64,000 bases of DNA from Haloarcula rara (GCF_029338235.1 NZ_CP119786.1:62001-126000), one strand, 5' to 3'; positions 50,781-60,427 are shown, numbered from the stretch's first letter. Numbers and translations: made by a program. The notes: a model not told the origin generated them from the letters alone.

Positions 50781-52250
50781 ATGAGACTGCACGTGACGCT
50801 TGAACGGATACTGTACGTCGGGACCGATGGCGACTACCGGACGGCGATCGAAACCGAAACTGACGGCACGGTCACAGTTCGCTCGAGAGAGACTGCCGAG
50901 AGTGTGGACGTAGCCGACGGCCAAGCAGGTGACGCCGTCGTCGTCGACACGGCCGGCGTCGAGGAGCCAGTTGGGACTGTCCGGTCGCTCGCAGACCGGA
51001 CGGAGACGACGCCGGTCGTGGCCGTCGTCGAATCGACGACGGACCCCGTCCTGGTGTTTGATGTCCTCTCGGCCGGCGCCGACGATTACGTCGAACGCGA
51101 CGCGCCGAGCGGCCGACCCAGGCAGTTGGTCGCTCGCCTCGAGGCGACCCTATCGGCCGCCGAATCGGTCGCTGCTGACGACGTGGCGAAGCTATTCCAG
51201 CGGGAACTGGACGCACGGCGTCGGACGGAACAGCGGTTGCGGACCGTGCTGGACCGTATCCCGCATCCGGTGTTCTACCGTGACTCTGAGGGTGTCTATC
51301 TCGGGTGTAATGCCGCCTTCGAGACGCTCTGTGGGCAAGACCGAGAAGACATCATCGGGCACAGGACGGACACGCTACAGAACGAGCAACTGGCTGAGGT
51401 CTGTGCGCGACACGACGAGAAAGTCCGCCGGACGGGGGAGAATCAGGTAATAGAGACGACGGTGACCGTCGATGGCGAACAACGACACGTTCGCGTTCAG
51501 AAGGCCCCGCTATCGGACGAGGAGGCGGGCATCGAAGGTATCGTGGGCAGTGTCGAGGACGTCACCGAACAGCGACGACAGAAACAGAAGCTCGAAACGC
51601 AGACGGAGAACCTCGAGATCTTGAACAGCGTCACCAGACACGACATCCGCAACGACCTCCAGGTCGTCCTCGGGATGGCGGAGGTGCTCCGCGACCACGT
51701 CGACGAGCAGGGGCTGGAGTACCTCGACACGATGGTGACCAAGGGCCACCACGCTGTGGACATCACCCGGCAGGCGCGTGACCTCACGGAGACGATGCTG
51801 GAGTCGGAGTTCGGAACCGAGCGGATACCGCTCAAGTCCACACTCGAGACACAGCTCGACGAGATTCGCAGCACCTACAGCCGGGCAATCGTCACTGTCG
51901 AGGGGGAAATCCCGAGCGTCTCGGTCCTCGCGGACGGAATGTTGGCCTCGGTGTTCCGTAATATCCTCGCAAACGGCATCCAGCACAACGACAGTTCGGT
52001 CCCGCGGCTCCGCGTGTGGGTTCAGACGACCGAGGAGCGAGTCACGGTCCACATCGCTGACAACGGTCCGGGGATTCCGGACGAGCGGAAAGACGAGATA
52101 TTCGGGCGCGGCGAGAAGGGACTGGAGAGCTCGGGGACCGGTCTCGGCCTCTATCTCGTGGATACGCTCCTCGACCGATACGACGGGGACGTCTACGTCA
52201 CCGACGGCGAGGACGGCTCGGAGTTCGTTATCACGCTGCAACGGGCCTGA
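50781..52250 (+). CDS. PAS-domain sensor histidine kinase
   Basis: About 489 residues. The N-terminal region (to about 125) is receiver-like but lacks a clear phospho-acceptor context (VVVDTAGVEEP, DVLSAGADDYVERD). A PAS domain follows (about 150-270), then a His box (VTRHDIRNDLQVVLGMAEVL) and a HATPase domain with NGIQHN, DNGPGIP and GTGLGLYLV. No membrane helix, so it is a cytosolic sensor. ATG 50775 or 50781 both fit a TTTTATT box near 50753. Typical of haloarchaeal orphan kinases; partner unknown. Confidence 0.85.
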   Translation: MRLHVTLERILYVGTDGDYRTAIETETDGTVTVRSRETAESVDVADGQAGDAVVVDTAGVEEPVGTVRSLADRTETTPVVAVVESTTDPVLVFDVLSAGADDYVERDAPSGRPRQLVARLEATLSAAESVAADDVAKLFQRELDARRRTEQRLRTVLDRIPHPVFYRDSEGVYLGCNAAFETLCGQDREDIIGHRTDTLQNEQLAEVCARHDEKVRRTGENQVIETTVTVDGEQRHVRVQKAPLSDEEAGIEGIVGSVEDVTEQRRQKQKLETQTENLEILNSVTRHDIRNDLQVVLGMAEVLRDHVDEQGLEYLDTMVTKGHHAVDITRQARDLTETMLESEFGTERIPLKSTLETQLDEIRSTYSRAIVTVEGEIPSVSVLADGMLASVFRNILANGIQHNDSSVPRLRVWVQTTEERVTVHIADNGPGIPDERKDEIFGRGEKGLESSGTGLGLYLVDTLLDRYDGDVYVTDGEDGSEFVITLQRA

Positions 52251-52332
52251 CAGTGCGTTTCTTCGATATGTGGTAGCAGTACACATTGCGGTCCCGAAGT
52301 GTTTTGCACGCCAGGCACAATTTAATACACGA

Positions 52333-52773
52333 ATGTCGCTACCTATCGACCCACAGCAGTTCGACCCGGCGGATATCGGTGAAGTCCAGGCGACCCTGGA
52401 GATGGACCACGAGACGGCTATCGAGCACGTCCGTGACGTGTTCACCGAGGCCGGCTTCGGCGTCGCCACGGAGTTCTCGCCCTCGGAGATGCTCAACGAG
52501 AAAGTCGACGCCGGCCGCGACCCCTACTACGTGCTGGGCGCGTGCAACCCGGCCGTGGCCGACCGGGCCCTCGACGCGTCGGACAAACGGATGGGCGGCC
52601 TGTTCCCGTGTAACGTCGTCATCTGGGAGGAGGAACCGGGCCTCCAGCGGGTCTACCACGTCAGCATCATGCGCATCGCCCGGCTCGTCGGGATGGCGCC
52701 CGACGACGAGACGATGGCCGATATCATCGCCGACACGGGCGAGCTGGTAGAGGCGGCCTTCGAGAACCTCTGA
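52333..52773 (+). CDS. DUF302 protein
   Basis: A 146-residue protein with the DUF302 core: ETAIEHVRDVFTEAGFGVATEF, then YVLGACNPAVADRAL and GGLFPCNVVIWEE. The conserved Cys of GACNP and PCNVVI are present. A TTTAATAC box 16 bases before the ATG suggests a short or no leader. DUF302 proteins are often near sulfur and metal-stress genes, and their function is unsettled. The next gene follows after two bases. Confidence 0.87.
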   Translation: MSLPIDPQQFDPADIGEVQATLEMDHETAIEHVRDVFTEAGFGVATEFSPSEMLNEKVDAGRDPYYVLGACNPAVADRALDASDKRMGGLFPCNVVIWEEEPGLQRVYHVSIMRIARLVGMAPDDETMADIIADTGELVEAAFENL

Positions 52774-52775
52774 CG

Positions 52776-53336
52776 ATGGGCCACCACACCTTCGACGCCG
52801 ACCGCGCGGCGACACTGGAAGCCCCCGAGCAACGGTACCGTGTCCTCTCCGCCGAGGAGCTACGCTGGGCGCTGGACTGTGCAGCCGACGACACGGTCGT
52901 CGACCTGGGCAGCGGGACCGGGTTCTACACCGACGACGTCGCGGCCGACACCGGCGAGGTGTACGCCGTCGACCTCCAGCCGGAGATGCACGACTTCTAC
53001 CGGGAGAAGGGGGTTCCGTCGAACGTCGAACTCGTGACCGCCCCGGTTGACGAGATGCCCCTCGACACCGGCAGCGCCGACAGGGCGTTCTCGACGATGA
53101 CCTACCACGAGTTCGCGACGGCGGCGGCAATCGAGGAGATACGCCGCGTGCTCCGACCGGGCGGGCGGCTCGTCATCGCGGACTGGGCCGCCAACGGGGA
53201 AGGCGAGCAGGGACCGCCCCTCGCCGAGCGCTACGCGCTCACGGACGCGGTCGAGATGCTCTGCGAGCACGGCTTTTCCGTCGAGTTCGAGGCCGCGCGA
53301 CCGGAGACGTACCTCCTCGTCGCGACGGCAGACTGA
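52776..53336 (+). CDS. SAM-dependent methyltransferase
   Basis: A 186-residue class I methyltransferase: motif I TVVDLGSGTGFYTDDVA, acidic loop YAVDLQPEMHDFY, motif IV GSADRAFSTMTYHEF, then VLRPGGRLVIADW. The compact form resembles arsenite-methyltransferase-like and UbiE-like proteins, but the Cys residues typical of ArsM are missing. It is coupled to the DUF302 gene. Substrate unknown. Confidence 0.85.
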   Translation: MGHHTFDADRAATLEAPEQRYRVLSAEELRWALDCAADDTVVDLGSGTGFYTDDVAADTGEVYAVDLQPEMHDFYREKGVPSNVELVTAPVDEMPLDTGSADRAFSTMTYHEFATAAAIEEIRRVLRPGGRLVIADWAANGEGEQGPPLAERYALTDAVEMLCEHGFSVEFEAARPETYLLVATAD

Positions 53337-53345
53337 ACGGGCCAC

Positions 53346-53999
53346 TCACCCGCCAACCGACAGCCCGGCCCACAGTTGTACGGCGCCCGCACAGACCATG
53401 ACAGCCCCCGCTATTCGAGTGACTGCGGCGCTGGAGATATCGATACCGCCCGACAGGATATCTGAGCCGTACCCCACCGCCACGGTCGTCCCGAGCATCG
53501 GGAGCGCGACGCCCAGGGCGTAGGCCGTGACGACTGTCGCGCCGGCGAGCGGCGCCATCGCGAGGGCCTGTGCGACCACCGCCAGCAGGAGGGGAACGGT
53601 ACATCCAACGGCGGCGACGGCGTAGACGGCGCCGAAGGCGAACACGCCTGGCAACGTGTTCCGACGGCGCGGGAGCGACACCCGTATCGACGGTGCCCGG
53701 TCGACCACCGTCACGAGGCCGAGCGCGATCAGCAGTGCGCCGACGGCGGGTTCCAGTCCGGCCACCGACGCCACGAGTCGACTGCCGACAGCGTAGACGC
53801 CGACCGTGAGCGCCGCGAAGACGGTGAGGACACCCGCAGCCGCTGCAGTTCCCTGTCGCATCGGTCGGGTCGACGCCCGTCCGCCGTGCTGGTCGGCGTA
53901 GTAGGCGACGTACCCCGGCAGGAGCGGGAAGACACACGGGGAGACGAAACTCGCCAGTCCCGCGCCGAACGCAAAGGCGAGCGTGGCCCCCGCCGTCAT
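53346..53999 (-). CDS. ccdA: CcdA/DsbD-type thiol-transport membrane protein
   Basis: A 217-residue membrane protein with six helices. The two redox cysteines are in SFVSPCVFPLLPGY (helix 1) and VGCTVPLLLAVV (helix 4), the CcdA signature. It passes reducing equivalents from thioredoxin across the membrane. Its ATG overlaps the stop of the thioredoxin-like gene upstream, its natural partner. Role: reducing Cys in CuA or Nos maturation. Confidence 0.88.
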   Translation of the reverse strand: MTAGATLAFAFGAGLASFVSPCVFPLLPGYVAYYADQHGGRASTRPMRQGTAAAAGVLTVFAALTVGVYAVGSRLVASVAGLEPAVGALLIALGLVTVVDRAPSIRVSLPRRRNTLPGVFAFGAVYAVAAVGCTVPLLLAVVAQALAMAPLAGATVVTAYALGVALPMLGTTVAVGYGSDILSGGIDISSAAVTRIAGAVMVCAGAVQLWAGLSVGG

Positions 54000-54520
54000 C
54001 CGTCGGTCACCTCGGTGACGGCCGCGACCAGGCTGGCCGCGTCGAACCGCCCGGTGTGTCGCCAAGTGACCCCGCCGTCTGGGTCGAGCACGAGCGTCGT
54101 CGGTACCCGCGTCGCGTCGTAGCGCTCGGCCAGTGTCGTCCCGTCGTCCAGCCCGACGGCCCAGCGACCGTCGTGGGTCCGCCACCACTCGCGCACGTCG
54201 TCCCGTGTCACCGACAGGCCGACCGGCTCGCTCGTCACCGACAGGAACGACACAGCCCCGTCTAGCCGTCGCCTGGCGGTCGCGAGTGTCGACATCTGGT
54301 CAGCACAGACCGAGCAGGTCGTGGCGAAAAATTCGAGCACCAGGGGCCGGTCGGCCGGCGGGACGGTGACCGTGCCGGCCTCGCTCCCCGGCGCGGCCAG
54401 CGTCTCGACTGCGACGGGGTCTCGGGCCGCGTCGCCGGACAGCCACGGGCCGACGTACAGCCCGCCCGCGCCCAGCGCGGTCGTCCCGGCGACGCCGGCG
54501 AGGAGGTGACGTCGGCGCAT
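53996..54520 (-). CDS. TlpA/ResA-type exported thioredoxin-like protein
   Basis: A 174-residue protein with an N-terminal Tat-like signal (RRRHLLAGVAGTTALGAGG), then a thioredoxin domain with active site CSVC in FFATTCSVCADQM and cis-Pro RVPTTLVLD. It sits between sco and ccdA, all co-directional with overlaps or one-base gaps. Likely job: reduce the cysteines of Sco, CuA or NosL outside the membrane. Confidence 0.87.
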   Translation of the reverse strand: MRRRHLLAGVAGTTALGAGGLYVGPWLSGDAARDPVAVETLAAPGSEAGTVTVPPADRPLVLEFFATTCSVCADQMSTLATARRRLDGAVSFLSVTSEPVGLSVTRDDVREWWRTHDGRWAVGLDDGTTLAERYDATRVPTTLVLDPDGGVTWRHTGRFDAASLVAAVTEVTDG

Positions 54521-54521
54521 C

Positions 54522-55211
54522 CTAGCTGGTCTGCTCGACGACCGTCTCCACGTCCGAGAGCACCTGTTTCGCGTCCGGCTGTTCGGTACGGTACGCGCGC
54601 TCGACGTACCCGTCAGGGTTGACCAGGAACGTAAGCGAGAGGTGCTTGAAATCGTACCCCTCCACCCGGGGGCTCTCCTCGGCCCCGACGCGCTCGAAGG
54701 TTATACCGAGTCGCTCGTCGACGACCCGCTCTGCGTCCGCGGCGTCCTCGGGCCGGAGGAACTCCCAGTTGCCGGCGTCGAGGGCGACGTCCATCCGTTC
54801 CGCGTACTCCTGCAGCGCCCTGGCGTCGTCCCGTTCCGGGTCGAACGTTATCGCCAGAAAGCGGACCGCGTCGGCGATGTCCCGCTCGATAGTACCGCGC
54901 TGGACGCCGACCAGCTGGCCGACCAGCTGGACACACTCGGCCGGGCAGGTCGCGAAGAAGCCGGTGACGACGAGCGTCTCGTCCAGTTCCTCGGTGGCAA
55001 CCGTCTCACCGGACAGCGGGTTCGGGAGCGAGAACGCGGGCAGTGACTGGCCGTGAGCGGGATACGGGAGCTCCTCGCTGTCGAACTGGCGGTCGGCCGG
55101 CGGGTCGAGCACCACGTTCGACCCCGAGCCGTTCCGTAACCGACTGAGACAGCCGGCGACCGCGGCGGTCCCGGCCGCTGTGACACCCTGAAGTAGCTGT
55201 CGCCGTCGCAT
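54522..55211 (-). CDS. Sco1/SenC copper-chaperone lipoprotein
   Basis: A 229-residue protein with Tat-type signal and lipobox (VAGC). The thioredoxin-like Sco domain has the Cu ligands C-P-A-E-C (TCPAECVQLV) and a later His in DFKHLSLTFLV. It carries copper to CuA of oxidases or of NosZ. ATG 55211 is chosen because it restores the signal. It starts an operon with tlpA and ccdA and is divergent from nosD. Confidence 0.88.
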   Translation of the reverse strand: MRRRQLLQGVTAAGTAAVAGCLSRLRNGSGSNVVLDPPADRQFDSEELPYPAHGQSLPAFSLPNPLSGETVATEELDETLVVTGFFATCPAECVQLVGQLVGVQRGTIERDIADAVRFLAITFDPERDDARALQEYAERMDVALDAGNWEFLRPEDAADAERVVDERLGITFERVGAEESPRVEGYDFKHLSLTFLVNPDGYVERAYRTEQPDAKQVLSDVETVVEQTS

Positions 55212-55258
55212 CGGTTGGGATTGGGAAATCACGCCCAAAAGCAGTCTGGTGGGCCTCT

Positions 55259-55270
55259 CGAAACGGTTCG
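55259..55270. promoter_or_regulatory. CGAA-N4-TTCG dyad between sco and nosD
   Basis: CGAA ACGG TTCG lies 48 bases from the sco start and 50 from the nosD start. It matches the (C/T)GAA-N4-TTCG dyads described for NarO/DmsR-type control of haloarchaeal anaerobic respiration genes, recalled from the literature and not checked here. Confidence 0.55.
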
Positions 55271-55319
55271 ACGGTCGTACCAGACCGGGTTTCATCGAGG
55301 CTCTCGTAGCCGTCGATAG

Positions 55320-57229
55320 ATGGGTCCCACGCTATCGACGTGGCAGACGGTAACGGCACTGGGGGTGGTGGTCACGGTCGTCGTGTTCGGCGCCGCCTTC
55401 GCGGTCGACCTCGGCAGCGAGCGCCCCGACCCCGTCCCGTTCGACCAGACAGTCCAGCGCGGGATGACGATGGCCGACGAACAGCGCGCGCTCAGTCGGG
55501 ATATCAGCGTTCCGCGGGTGCAGGTGTTCTACTCGCAGTACCGCTACGTCGTCGGCTACGAGGGACTCGACCGTGCGGTGACGGCCCTCACCGAACCGGG
55601 CCACGAACAGCAGTTCGGCTACCCGCTCGCGGTGTACGTCTCCGACTACAGCGACGCCGAGGCCCGCTGTAGCGACAGGGGCACACTCGGGACCGAGGGG
55701 TCACCTGACTGGGTGGCCGCGAGCGACGCCCACTTCGTCGTCGACGGGACCGCGCGGGGCCCGGCGGGGCCCGTCACCGTGCCGTTCGGGAGCCGCGACG
55801 ACGCCGACGCGTTCGCGGACCGGTGTGGCGGCCGCGTCGTCGACTGGGCGACCCTGCGGAACCGGTCGTTCGAGCGCGACGGGGCGACCACTGTTCGGGA
55901 CGCGGTCGACGACCGGCGAGCGGGCGCCAACGCCAGCGTCCGGGCCGCCCGCGAGCGCAGCGCTCGACCGGTGTCGGTCGTCGTGGGCGAGGACGCCCCG
56001 ACGGTCCAGGCCGCCGTCGAGGCCGCGCCGCCGAACACGACCGTGGTCGTCCCCGATGGCACCTACCGGGAGCAGGTGACCGTCGAGAAACCGATAACGC
56101 TGCGCGGTCGGGGGCGACACTCGACGGCGGCGGTAACGGCTCCGTCGTGACGGTCCGGGCCGACCGCGTCGGCCTCGTCGGGTTCGACCTGCGCGGCGTC
56201 GGGAACCAGACGGTCGGCAATCGCTCGGCGGCCGGTGACGCCTGGGACGCGACCGTGACCGCGGCCTACGGGAACAGCGACGCGGCGGTCACCGCGCGCA
56301 CCGCCTCGGCGCTGTACGCCGCGAACCTCTCGGTCCGGACGCCGTCGAGCGGGCTCGTCCTTCGGCGGACCCCGGCCGCCGTCGTCGAGAACGTCACGGT
56401 CGACGGGACCGATTACTGGGAGGACGGCTTCATGGGCGTCGTCGGGATGCACGGCGACATCGTCGTCCAGAACAGCCGGTTCCGCGGGGGCCGCGACGGC
56501 GTCTATCTCCACCGCGCCGACGGGACCGTAATCCGGGACACCACCTTCCACGAAGGTCGCTTTGGCGTCCACCTGATGTACACCTCGTCGGCGCTCGTCG
56601 CGGACAACACGGCCCGCAGCCAGCTGTACTCGGGCATCGTCGTCATGACCAACCCCGAGGGCAACGCCGTCGTCGGCAACGACGTCCGTCACTCCGGCAG
56701 CGGTATCATGATGGCCGGTAGCCGGAGCTACGTCGCCCACAACGCCATCGCGAACACGTCGAGAGGACTCTCGACCAACGCCGGTCGCTCCCGCTACGAG
56801 CACAACGTCATCTACGGCAACGAGATCGGCCTCAGCGCCGCGACCGTCCTGCCCTCGAACGTCGTCAGGGCAAACGACTTCGTTGCCAACGACAAACACG
56901 CCGTCTCCGGCCCGGGTCCGTTGCGTCGATACACTCACGACGGGCGAGGAAACTACTGGAGCGGTGCGTACGACCTGGCCGGCAGCGACGACGGAACGCT
57001 GACCCGGACCTACTCGCCGACCGACACTGTCGACCGGCGGCTCCACCAGACCGACGCCGCGGTCGTCCTCCGCTCGGCACCGAGTGTCCGCGCTCTCCGG
57101 TCGCTGCGGGGCACCACACCGGGCTTTCGCCGCGGGAGTATCGTCGACACCCATCCGCTGGCCGAGCCAGCGAACCCAGACACGCTCGCTATGCTACGAA
57201 ACGAGACACAGACGGAGGTAACGCCGTGA
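55320..57229 (+). pseudogene. nosD: nosD with one apparent frameshift
   Basis: The frame from ATG 55320 encodes a signal-anchor, a NosL-like region with DYSDAEARC and VPFGSRDDADAF, and the start of the NosD beta-helix (APTVQAAVEAAPPNTTVVVPDG). It is lost at the G run 56110-56114 and continues in the next frame as ATLDGGGNGSVVTV through the repeats to 57229. One added G gives about 636 residues. NosD helps insert copper in nitrous oxide reductase together with NosFY. The N-terminal 200 residues look like an extra NosL-type domain fused to NosD. Confidence 0.87.
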
Positions 57230-57945
57230 CCGCTGCACCGTACCTGTCGACCAGCGACCTGACGAAGTCATACGGCGACGTGACCGCCGTCGACGCGGTC
57301 ACAGTCGAGTTCCCCGATACAGCCGTGACCGGCCTCGTCGGCCCGAACGGCTCCGGGAAGACGACCCTGATAGAACTACTGCTCGGTATCGAGCGCCCGA
57401 CTCTGGGGTCCGTCGAGTACGGTGGCCCCGAGGAGGTCCGTCGCTTTGGCTACCTGCCACAGCGCCCGACCTTCCGGCCGGGCTTTACCGTCGCCGAGAC
57501 GGTCGATTTCTACGCCGGGCTGGTCGGCGACGACCCGGACCGGCTATTGGCGAACGTCGGGCTCGAGGCTGTCGCGGACCGACCGGTCACGGGCCTCTCG
57601 GGCGGAATGACGAGGCTACTGGGTATCGCCCAGGCGCTGGCCGGCGACCCGCCGGTAGTAGTGCTCGACGAACCGGCGAGCGGGCTCGACCCGGCGATGA
57701 GCGAACGGATATTCGGGGTCGTCGAGGACATCGCCGCCGAGGGGCGTGCCGTCGTGTTGAGCTCGCACGAGCTCCCCCTGGTCGAACGGACCGCCGACCG
57801 CCTCGCCGTCCTCGAATCGGGGCGGCTCCGCACGACGGGAAGCCCGGCAGAGTTGCGAGAACAGACCGGCGGGCCGCTCCACGAGACGTTCACGTCGCTG
57901 CTAGCGGGGGACACCGGCGTCGTCGCAGCGGGAGGTGACCGATGA
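57226..57945 (+). CDS. nosF: NosF ABC ATPase
   Basis: A 239-residue ABC ATPase: Walker A GPNGSGKT, Q-loop LPQRP, signature LSGGMTR, Walker B VVVLDEPASGLD and SSHEL H-loop. It starts inside the nosD stop (GTGA) and overlaps nosY by four bases. It powers the NosDFY copper/sulfur maturation complex. Confidence 0.9.
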   Translation: MTAAPYLSTSDLTKSYGDVTAVDAVTVEFPDTAVTGLVGPNGSGKTTLIELLLGIERPTLGSVEYGGPEEVRRFGYLPQRPTFRPGFTVAETVDFYAGLVGDDPDRLLANVGLEAVADRPVTGLSGGMTRLLGIAQALAGDPPVVVLDEPASGLDPAMSERIFGVVEDIAAEGRAVVLSSHELPLVERTADRLAVLESGRLRTTGSPAELREQTGGPLHETFTSLLAGDTGVVAAGGDR

Positions 57946-58793
57946 CGGCGGCCGACGGCGTCTGGCGCGTGTTCGCCCGCGAGGTCACGGCGGCGCGACG
58001 AACGCGGACGTACCTCGCGCTGGCACTCGTGACGGCCGTCGCCGTCTTCGGCGTCGCCGTCGCCGGCGGCGGGCCGACCGGCGGCTACGTCCCCACCGTC
58101 ATCGACGTGCTCCTCGTCGTCGAGGTGCTCGTCCCGGCGGTCGCCTTCGCGGTCGGCTACCGCGCGATGGCCGACCCCATCTCGCGGGGCGAACTGGACG
58201 TCATGGAGACCTATCCGCTCCCGGCGTGGGGGTACGTCGGCGGCACCTACGCCGGCCGTGCGATGGTGCTCTCAGTCGTGGTCGGTGTGCCGCTCGCAGC
58301 GCTTGGCGTCTACGTGGCGACCACAGCAGGGCCGGAGACGACGGTGTTCGCGAGCCACCGCGGGGTCGATTCGCCGTGGCTGTACCTGCGATTCCTCGCG
58401 CTCACGCTGGTCTATGGGCTCGTCTCGCTGTCGCTGGTCCTCTTGCTGTCGGTGATCGCCGGCTCTCGCGCTCGCGCGCTGGTGCTGGCCCTGGCCGGGC
58501 TGCTGGTGCTCACCGTCGGCGGGGACGTCGCCGTGTTTGCAGCGCTGGACGGCGGGACGGTCACGAGTGACTCGCTCGGCGGGGCGCTGGCGGTGACCCC
58601 GGCTGGGGCGTACCGCGGGCTGGTGTTCGACCAGGTGCTGTACGTCGCTGTCCCGACCAGGTCGTCGTTCGTGCCGGGTCGGCTGGCGACCGGCGCGTTG
58701 CTGTGCTGGTGGGGGCGACCCTCGCCGGCGCCGCCGTCGTCGCAACCCTCCGCTAGTCGGGGTCGGACAGTCCCCCGTCGACGAGTCGGGTGA
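57942..58793 (+). CDS. nosY: NosY-type ABC permease, last helix frameshifted
   Basis: A 283-residue reading with six helices and the ABC-2 pattern AVGYRAMADPISRGELDVMETYPL. The last 28 residues are Arg/Pro/Ser-rich and unlike a membrane helix. Adding one G near 58703-58706 gives LLVLVGATLAGAAVVATLR and a stop at 58756, a proper last helix. The gene as read is therefore one base short close to its end. It would form the NosDFY complex with its neighbours. Confidence 0.85.
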   Translation: MTAADGVWRVFAREVTAARRTRTYLALALVTAVAVFGVAVAGGGPTGGYVPTVIDVLLVVEVLVPAVAFAVGYRAMADPISRGELDVMETYPLPAWGYVGGTYAGRAMVLSVVVGVPLAALGVYVATTAGPETTVFASHRGVDSPWLYLRFLALTLVYGLVSLSLVLLLSVIAGSRARALVLALAGLLVLTVGGDVAVFAALDGGTVTSDSLGGALAVTPAGAYRGLVFDQVLYVAVPTRSSFVPGRLATGALLCWWGRPSPAPPSSQPSASRGRTVPRRRVG

Positions 58794-59271
58794 AGCGGTC
58801 GACGAGCCGGTCGGCGAGCGAGGGTGTCACCTCACCCAGCAGGCGGCGGGTCTCCTCGGGCCGGACCAGTTCGACGACGACCCTGCCCCGGTCACCGTAG
58901 GATTTCTCGACGACCCCCGCGTCGGCGAGCGACGAGACGTGCCAGGCGACCGTGCTGCGACTCACGTCCAGTCGGTCGGCCAGTTCGGCCGCCCCCAACG
59001 GGCCGTCCTCGATGAGGTGAGCGAGCAGGGCCCGGGCCGTCTCGCGCCGTGCGAACGCCAGTGCGCGGCGTTGCCACGGGTCGAAGGACCGGTCGAAGTA
59101 GTGTGTCTGGCCGCGAATCTCCTCGGCGACGACGTCCCCGGCCCGGACGAGCTTTCGGAGGTGGTACTGTGCCTGTCCCGTCGCGATGTCGAGGTCGTCC
59201 CTGACCGCGGTGAAGTGGACGCCAGGATTGGCTTCGACGTGTTCGTGCACGCGCTCTCTGACCGTGGACAT
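58753..59271 (-). CDS. double winged-helix regulator beside nos genes
   Basis: A 172-residue protein with two winged helices: the first at about 5-60 (HFTAVRDDLDIATGQAQYHLRKL) and the second at about 85-145 (GPLGAAELADRLDVSRSTVAWHVSSL). The tail is charged. This tandem ArsR-like layout is frequent near haloarchaeal nos clusters. ATG 59271 is chosen, as the longer form has no homologous character. It overlaps the restored nosY end on the opposite strand. Confidence 0.82.
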   Translation of the reverse strand: MSTVRERVHEHVEANPGVHFTAVRDDLDIATGQAQYHLRKLVRAGDVVAEEIRGQTHYFDRSFDPWQRRALAFARRETARALLAHLIEDGPLGAAELADRLDVSRSTVAWHVSSLADAGVVEKSYGDRGRVVVELVRPEETRRLLGEVTPSLADRLVDRFTRLVDGGLSDPD

Positions 59272-59339
59272 TCGACATCCCGGACTTACCGTACCAGTAA
59301 AAACAGGCTGTCGCCTGTTCTCAACTCGCAGGAATCCCC

Positions 59340-59900
59340 TCACCCGCTACTGACGAGTTCGCGCCGGATGTCCTCCGCAGGGAGGGTCTCTCCGCCGTAC
59401 TCCTCGGCGAAGGCCTCGGCGTCGCCGCTGTCGCTGAACGGGACGATAGCGGTCCCCATCGCGCCCTGGACGTCGGAGTTCGCGACGACTGTCAGCTCAG
59501 ACGTCTCGGCGAAGGCCGTGGCGTCGAGGTGGTGTGTCAACACGGTGGCCCCGCCGTCGGTCCGCACGTCGTAGTCGACGCTGCTGTAATCGGTCAGGAA
59601 CGTCGCCGACGGCGTCCACCCCTCCTGTTCCTTCGCGAAGCGGTGTCGATAGGTGCAGGTCGTACTGCAGAACGTGACCGGGGTTTCCCGCCCGCTCGGC
59701 GTGGCATCCTGGTAGAACGTCTCCCCGACCGGTCCGGGATGGTCCGAGATCACCATGCCACACTGTATGCAGTTCTCGTCGTCAGCAATCGAGACGGGTT
59801 CGGCCGTGTCGCTGTCGCCCTGACAGCCGGCGAGGGCCAGAAGCGTCGCCGTACCGGCGAGCACGTGTCTGCGGGTCGGACCCCCCGTACAGTCAGCCAT
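59340..59900 (-). CDS. nosL: NosL copper-delivery lipoprotein
   Basis: A 186-residue lipoprotein: Tat-like signal (RRHVLAGTATLLALAGC), then the NosL copper motif CIQCGMVISDHPG, followed by TFCSTTC. The latter adds an extra Cys pair not required in bacterial NosL. NosL brings Cu(I) to apo-NosZ. ATG 59900 restores the signal. It is separated from nosDFY by a regulator on the same strand as itself. Confidence 0.88.
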   Translation of the reverse strand: MADCTGGPTRRHVLAGTATLLALAGCQGDSDTAEPVSIADDENCIQCGMVISDHPGPVGETFYQDATPSGRETPVTFCSTTCTYRHRFAKEQEGWTPSATFLTDYSSVDYDVRTDGGATVLTHHLDATAFAETSELTVVANSDVQGAMGTAIVPFSDSGDAEAFAEEYGGETLPAEDIRRELVSSG

Positions 59901-59958
59901 ACGCCGTACTACTGCAACAGGCAAGAAATGGCTCTTGGTGCGGTCGTCGAAACAGAAC

Positions 59959-60279
59959 TCACTCCGGTGACGGCGGTCGGTCGACGGCGGCGACGGCCCC
60001 GAGAACGAGGAGCGCAATCGCGAGGTCGACGCCGTGGCCGGCGAGGTGATGGACCGGCATCGGGACGGCGCCAAGCGCGGTCCCGAACCCCAGCATGGAC
60101 CGAGCGACGAGCAGCCCGATAGCGATGGTCAACAGCAGATAGGGCCTGCTCCGACGCCTGAGCGTGCCGGCGGCGGCGACAGCGAAAAGTGCCAGCGTCC
60201 CGAGTGTCGCGAGTCCGATGAGGACCAGGAGTGCCGTCGCCTCGCCCCAGCCGAGCCAGTCACCGATCAGTCGGAGCAT
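59959..60279 (-). CDS. four-helix membrane protein
   Basis: A 106-residue membrane protein with helices at about 13-37, 45-65 and 78-100, and a His pair in PVHHLAGHG at the start of the last helix. The layout resembles haloarchaeal hypothetical proteins near nos genes. It lies 58 bases upstream of nosL on the same strand and may be co-transcribed. Function unknown. Confidence 0.62.
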   Translation of the reverse strand: MLRLIGDWLGWGEATALLVLIGLATLGTLALFAVAAAGTLRRRSRPYLLLTIAIGLLVARSMLGFGTALGAVPMPVHHLAGHGVDLAIALLVLGAVAAVDRPPSPE

Positions 60280-60427
60280 CCCTCGCCGTGGTAGTTAGTC
60301 GGTGACCGCCGAAACAGTTTCGACAGCGACGGCGGCGTGGGCCAGCCGACACAGCGGCCGGCGAGCGCGCCAGTATTGTATCTTTTGTGCAAAACAAATA
60401 AGCCCGAGGAACGCGTTGTCTCCGCCG

